Position numbers and translations under genes: made by a program. The notes beneath the pieces were generated by a model. The model had not been told where the DNA came from. It saw only the letters and a list, made by a program, of their open reading frames with translations, and searched no databases. From contig JAHEFU010000154.1 in the NCBI GenBank assembly GCA_024645305.1, positions 1 through 6,999 of the forward strand: a stretch of 6,999 nucleotides of DNA, in the 5' to 3' direction. Each line of letters starts with the position of its first letter. The first letter of the stretch is position 1. Positions 5,325 through 6,999 of the stretch are shown piece after piece. Origin of the DNA: Planctomycetales bacterium. GTDB taxonomy: Bacteria; 4484-113; JAFGCY01.

Positions 5325-5825
5325 ATGGCTGAAGTTATCAGACTGTCACCGTCACGGGCAGCGCTGTCCACCCTCTACACAGGTTCCTGGGAGCATGAAC
5401 ATCCGGTACGCATGCTGGCCGGCATCAGTCCGGAGAAGGCCTGCCAGCGGATCCAGGGCCTGCCCTACAACATCGCCGAACTGCTGGGGCACATGCAGTA
5501 CTGGCAGGAGCGCCGGCTGGAGCTGACCCAGGGTGAGACCCGCCTGCCGGATGACTTCAAATTCGGCGTGACAGACTTCCCCAGGGTCGGCCCGGAGGAC
5601 TGGGAAGCGCTGGTGGAGAACTTCCATGGGACCCTGAAGGAACTGCTGGCAACGACAGATAATACGGAGGCCCTGGAGGCCGTGGTCTTTGACGACCGCA
5701 ACATCGGTGTGGTGATCACGAGCCATGCCCTGCATAATTCCTACCACTTCGGGGAGATCGTGCTGATGCGGCGCATGCTGGGAATCTGGCCGCCACCGCA
5801 GGAGCTGGATCCTCCCGCCTACTAG
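5325..5825 (+). CDS. DinB/YfiT-like four-helix-bundle putative metal-binding protein
   Basis: The 166-residue protein fits the DinB superfamily: helical, about 160-170 residues, with one histidine in the first half (His56 in LLGHMQYWQ) and an HxxxH pair near the end (His137 and His141 in HNSYHFGEIVLMRRMLG), followed by a short IWPPP tail motif common in the family. These three histidines usually bind one divalent metal. His134 is a further nearby histidine. Members include thiol-dependent transferases (bacillithiol or mycothiol users) and many proteins of unknown function; the family has no link to the E. coli polymerase DinB. No signal peptide or membrane segment is seen, so it is probably cytoplasmic. 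It follows the alginate-lyase-like gene by 29 bases but has its own promoter-like box and no Shine-Dalgarno sequence. Its stop is only nine bases from the convergent stop of the ftsK-type gene. Function is unknown; the fold call is good. Confidence 0.82.
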   Translation: MAEVIRLSPSRAALSTLYTGSWEHEHPVRMLAGISPEKACQRIQGLPYNIAELLGHMQYWQERRLELTQGETRLPDDFKFGVTDFPRVGPEDWEALVENFHGTLKELLATTDNTEALEAVVFDDRNIGVVITSHALHNSYHFGEIVLMRRMLGIWPPPQELDPPAY

Positions 5826-5834
5826 GTCGTCAGC

Positions 5835-6999
5835 TTAAAGTACAGTTCTGTTCCCCGCGTGGTCCGGCGGGCTGACAACCTCGGCGAATTCCAGTTCATC
5901 CATGATGCGGGCCGCGCGGTTATAGCCGATCTTCAGGCGGCGCTGCAGGAAGCTGGTACTGGCGCGACCGGAGCTGCGCACGATCTGCTCCGCCTCGCCC
6001 AGCAGCGGATCGTCATCATCTCCGCCGCCGACACTGGCACCCGCTTCATCCTCATCAGCGCCATAGCTCATGATCTCCTCGTCATAGCGAGCCGGGGCCT
6101 GGGCGCGGCTCCACTCCGTCACGCGGTTGATTTCGTCATCGGACAGGAAGCTGCCCTGCACGCGCAGCGGCACATTCTCCCCGATCGGGGAGAACAGCAT
6201 GTCGCCGCTGCCCAGCAGTTTCTCCGCGCCTCCTCCGTCGAGGATCGTGCGGCTGTCCACGTTGCTGACAACCGCGAAGGCGATGCGGCTGGGGACATTG
6301 GCCTTGATCAGGCCGGTGATCACCTTCACATCGGGACGCTGGGTGGCGATCACCATATGGATGCCCACGGCCCGGCTGAGCTGGGTGATGCGGCAGATCA
6401 GGCCCTCGATGGTCTTGCCGGCCAGCATCATCAGGTCGGCCAGCTCGTCGATCACGACGACGAGGAAGGGCAGGCGCATCTGCCTGTCAACCTGGTCATT
6501 GAAGGTGGCGATGTTGCGGGCCTTGTGCTGGGACAGCAGGCGGTAGCGCCGGTCCATTTCGGCTACGACCCATTTCAGGGCGCTTTGCACCTGGGTCACG
6601 TCGCAGACCACCGGGCAGGCAAGCTGCGGTACGTCCTGGTAGCTCGTCATTTCCACGCGCTTGGGATCAATCAGGATCAGGCGCAGGGTCTCGGGCGTGT
6701 TGCGCATCAGCAGGCTGACGATCAGCGTGTTGAGGCAGACCGACTTGCCGGAGCCGGTGGCCCCCGCCACCAGCAGGTGCGGCATCTTGGCGAGGTTGGC
6801 AATGATGGGATTTCCGGCGATGTCGCGGCCGATGGCGACCGTCAGCGGATGGTTGTTGTTGCGGAAGATGGAGCTGCCGAGGATCTCCTTGAGGGTCACG
6901 AGGTCCGGGCTGGCATTCGGGACTTCGATGCCCACCGCGCTCATGCCCGGGATCGGGGCTTCGATGCGCACGGCCTTGACGGCCAGCTCCAGCGCCAGG
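5835..6999 (-). CDS. ftsK: FtsK/SpoIIIE-type DNA translocase, C-terminal part (5' end outside the window)
   Basis: The frame is open to the right edge, giving 387 C-terminal residues of a longer protein. FtsK is a septum-located, ATP-driven DNA pump that clears the chromosome and activates XerCD recombination at dif. The visible part starts in the RIEAPIPG segment of the alpha/beta motor, then shows Walker A GATGSGKS (6764-6741), Walker B VVVIDE (6461-6444), the ATQRPDVKVITG segment and the SGDML region. After an acidic, glycine-rich linker (about 6062-6009) comes the winged-helix gamma domain (6008-5838) with RASTSFLQRRLKIGYNRAARI, which in FtsK reads the KOPS sequences and contacts XerD. 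The N-terminal membrane domain lies outside. A GTG at 6971 is internal, because conserved FtsK sequence (ELAVKAVRIEAP) continues upstream of it. Whether this is the only FtsK of the genome cannot be told. The family call is very secure. Confidence 0.97.
   Translation of the reverse strand, partial: LALELAVKAVRIEAPIPGMSAVGIEVPNASPDLVTLKEILGSSIFRNNNHPLTVAIGRDIAGNPIIANLAKMPHLLVAGATGSGKSVCLNTLIVSLLMRNTPETLRLILIDPKRVEMTSYQDVPQLACPVVCDVTQVQSALKWVVAEMDRRYRLLSQHKARNIATFNDQVDRQMRLPFLVVVIDELADLMMLAGKTIEGLICRITQLSRAVGIHMVIATQRPDVKVITGLIKANVPSRIAFAVVSNVDSRTILDGGGAEKLLGSGDMLFSPIGENVPLRVQGSFLSDDEINRVTEWSRAQAPARYDEEIMSYGADEDEAGASVGGGDDDDPLLGEAEQIVRSSGRASTSFLQRRLKIGYNRAARIMDELEFAEVVSPPDHAGNRTVL

Noticed and set aside
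5826..5834. Terminator between the convergent DinB-like and ftsK-type genes
   Set aside because: Only nine bases separate the two stop codons, and I see no GC-rich hairpin with a T-run nearby on either strand.
5835..6971. GTG at 6971 as the start of a short FtsK-like protein
   Set aside because: Conserved FtsK motor sequence continues upstream of it to the window edge, so the gene is simply cut by the window.
1..6999. CRISPR array, tRNA or rRNA genes, integrase, transposase or defence cluster
   Set aside because: No regularly spaced direct repeats, RNA gene signatures or mobile-element proteins are visible. The CPBP (Abi-like) protein alone is not evidence for a defence system.

Overview
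This GC-rich window (roughly 60 % G+C by eye) carries six protein genes or gene parts packed with little spacing. The content points to a Gammaproteobacterium: an FtsK-type DNA translocase with a C-terminal winged-helix gamma domain, an apolipoprotein N-acyltransferase-type membrane enzyme, and a REP-type palindromic element of the kind common in Pseudomonas and relatives. This assignment is an inference; no rRNA or other marker is present. Nothing in the window indicates a prophage, integron, CRISPR array or defence island.

Layout. At the left edge (1-107, minus) is the N-terminus of a histidine-phosphatase/phosphoglycerate-mutase-like protein. It is divergent from a two-gene operon on the plus strand: an Lnt-like apolipoprotein N-acyltransferase (197-1876) and a patatin-like phospholipase (1873-3003), which overlap by GTGA and are probably translationally coupled. 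Facing them on the minus strand is a CPBP-family intramembrane protease (3108-4043). The gap between the two convergent genes (3004-3107) is almost filled by a pair of inverted REP palindromes (3021-3110). Divergent from the protease is an exported alginate-lyase-family protein (4105-5295), followed by a DinB/YfiT-like four-helix metal-binding protein (5325-5825). The window ends inside a convergent ftsK-type gene on the minus strand (5835-6999, 5' part missing).

How the genes may work together. Lnt takes an acyl chain from a phospholipid to finish lipoproteins and leaves a lysophospholipid; a co-translated patatin-like lipid acyl hydrolase could process that by-product or remodel membrane lipids. 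This link is inferred from gene order and family chemistry. The other genes look like unrelated neighbours.

The most unusual signal is regulatory. Four genes that stand first in their transcription units (histidine phosphatase, CPBP protease, alginate-lyase-like, DinB-like) have no convincing Shine-Dalgarno sequence. Instead each has a TATAAT-like hexamer ending exactly six bases before the start codon, the geometry expected for leaderless mRNAs. The Lnt gene has a perfect TATAAT placed seven bases before an in-frame GTG (203), which questions its annotated ATG (197). The only gene with a good Shine-Dalgarno sequence is the operon-internal patatin gene. A second notable point is that the two REP copies differ at only two positions, and these two changes compensate each other within the small REP hairpin.
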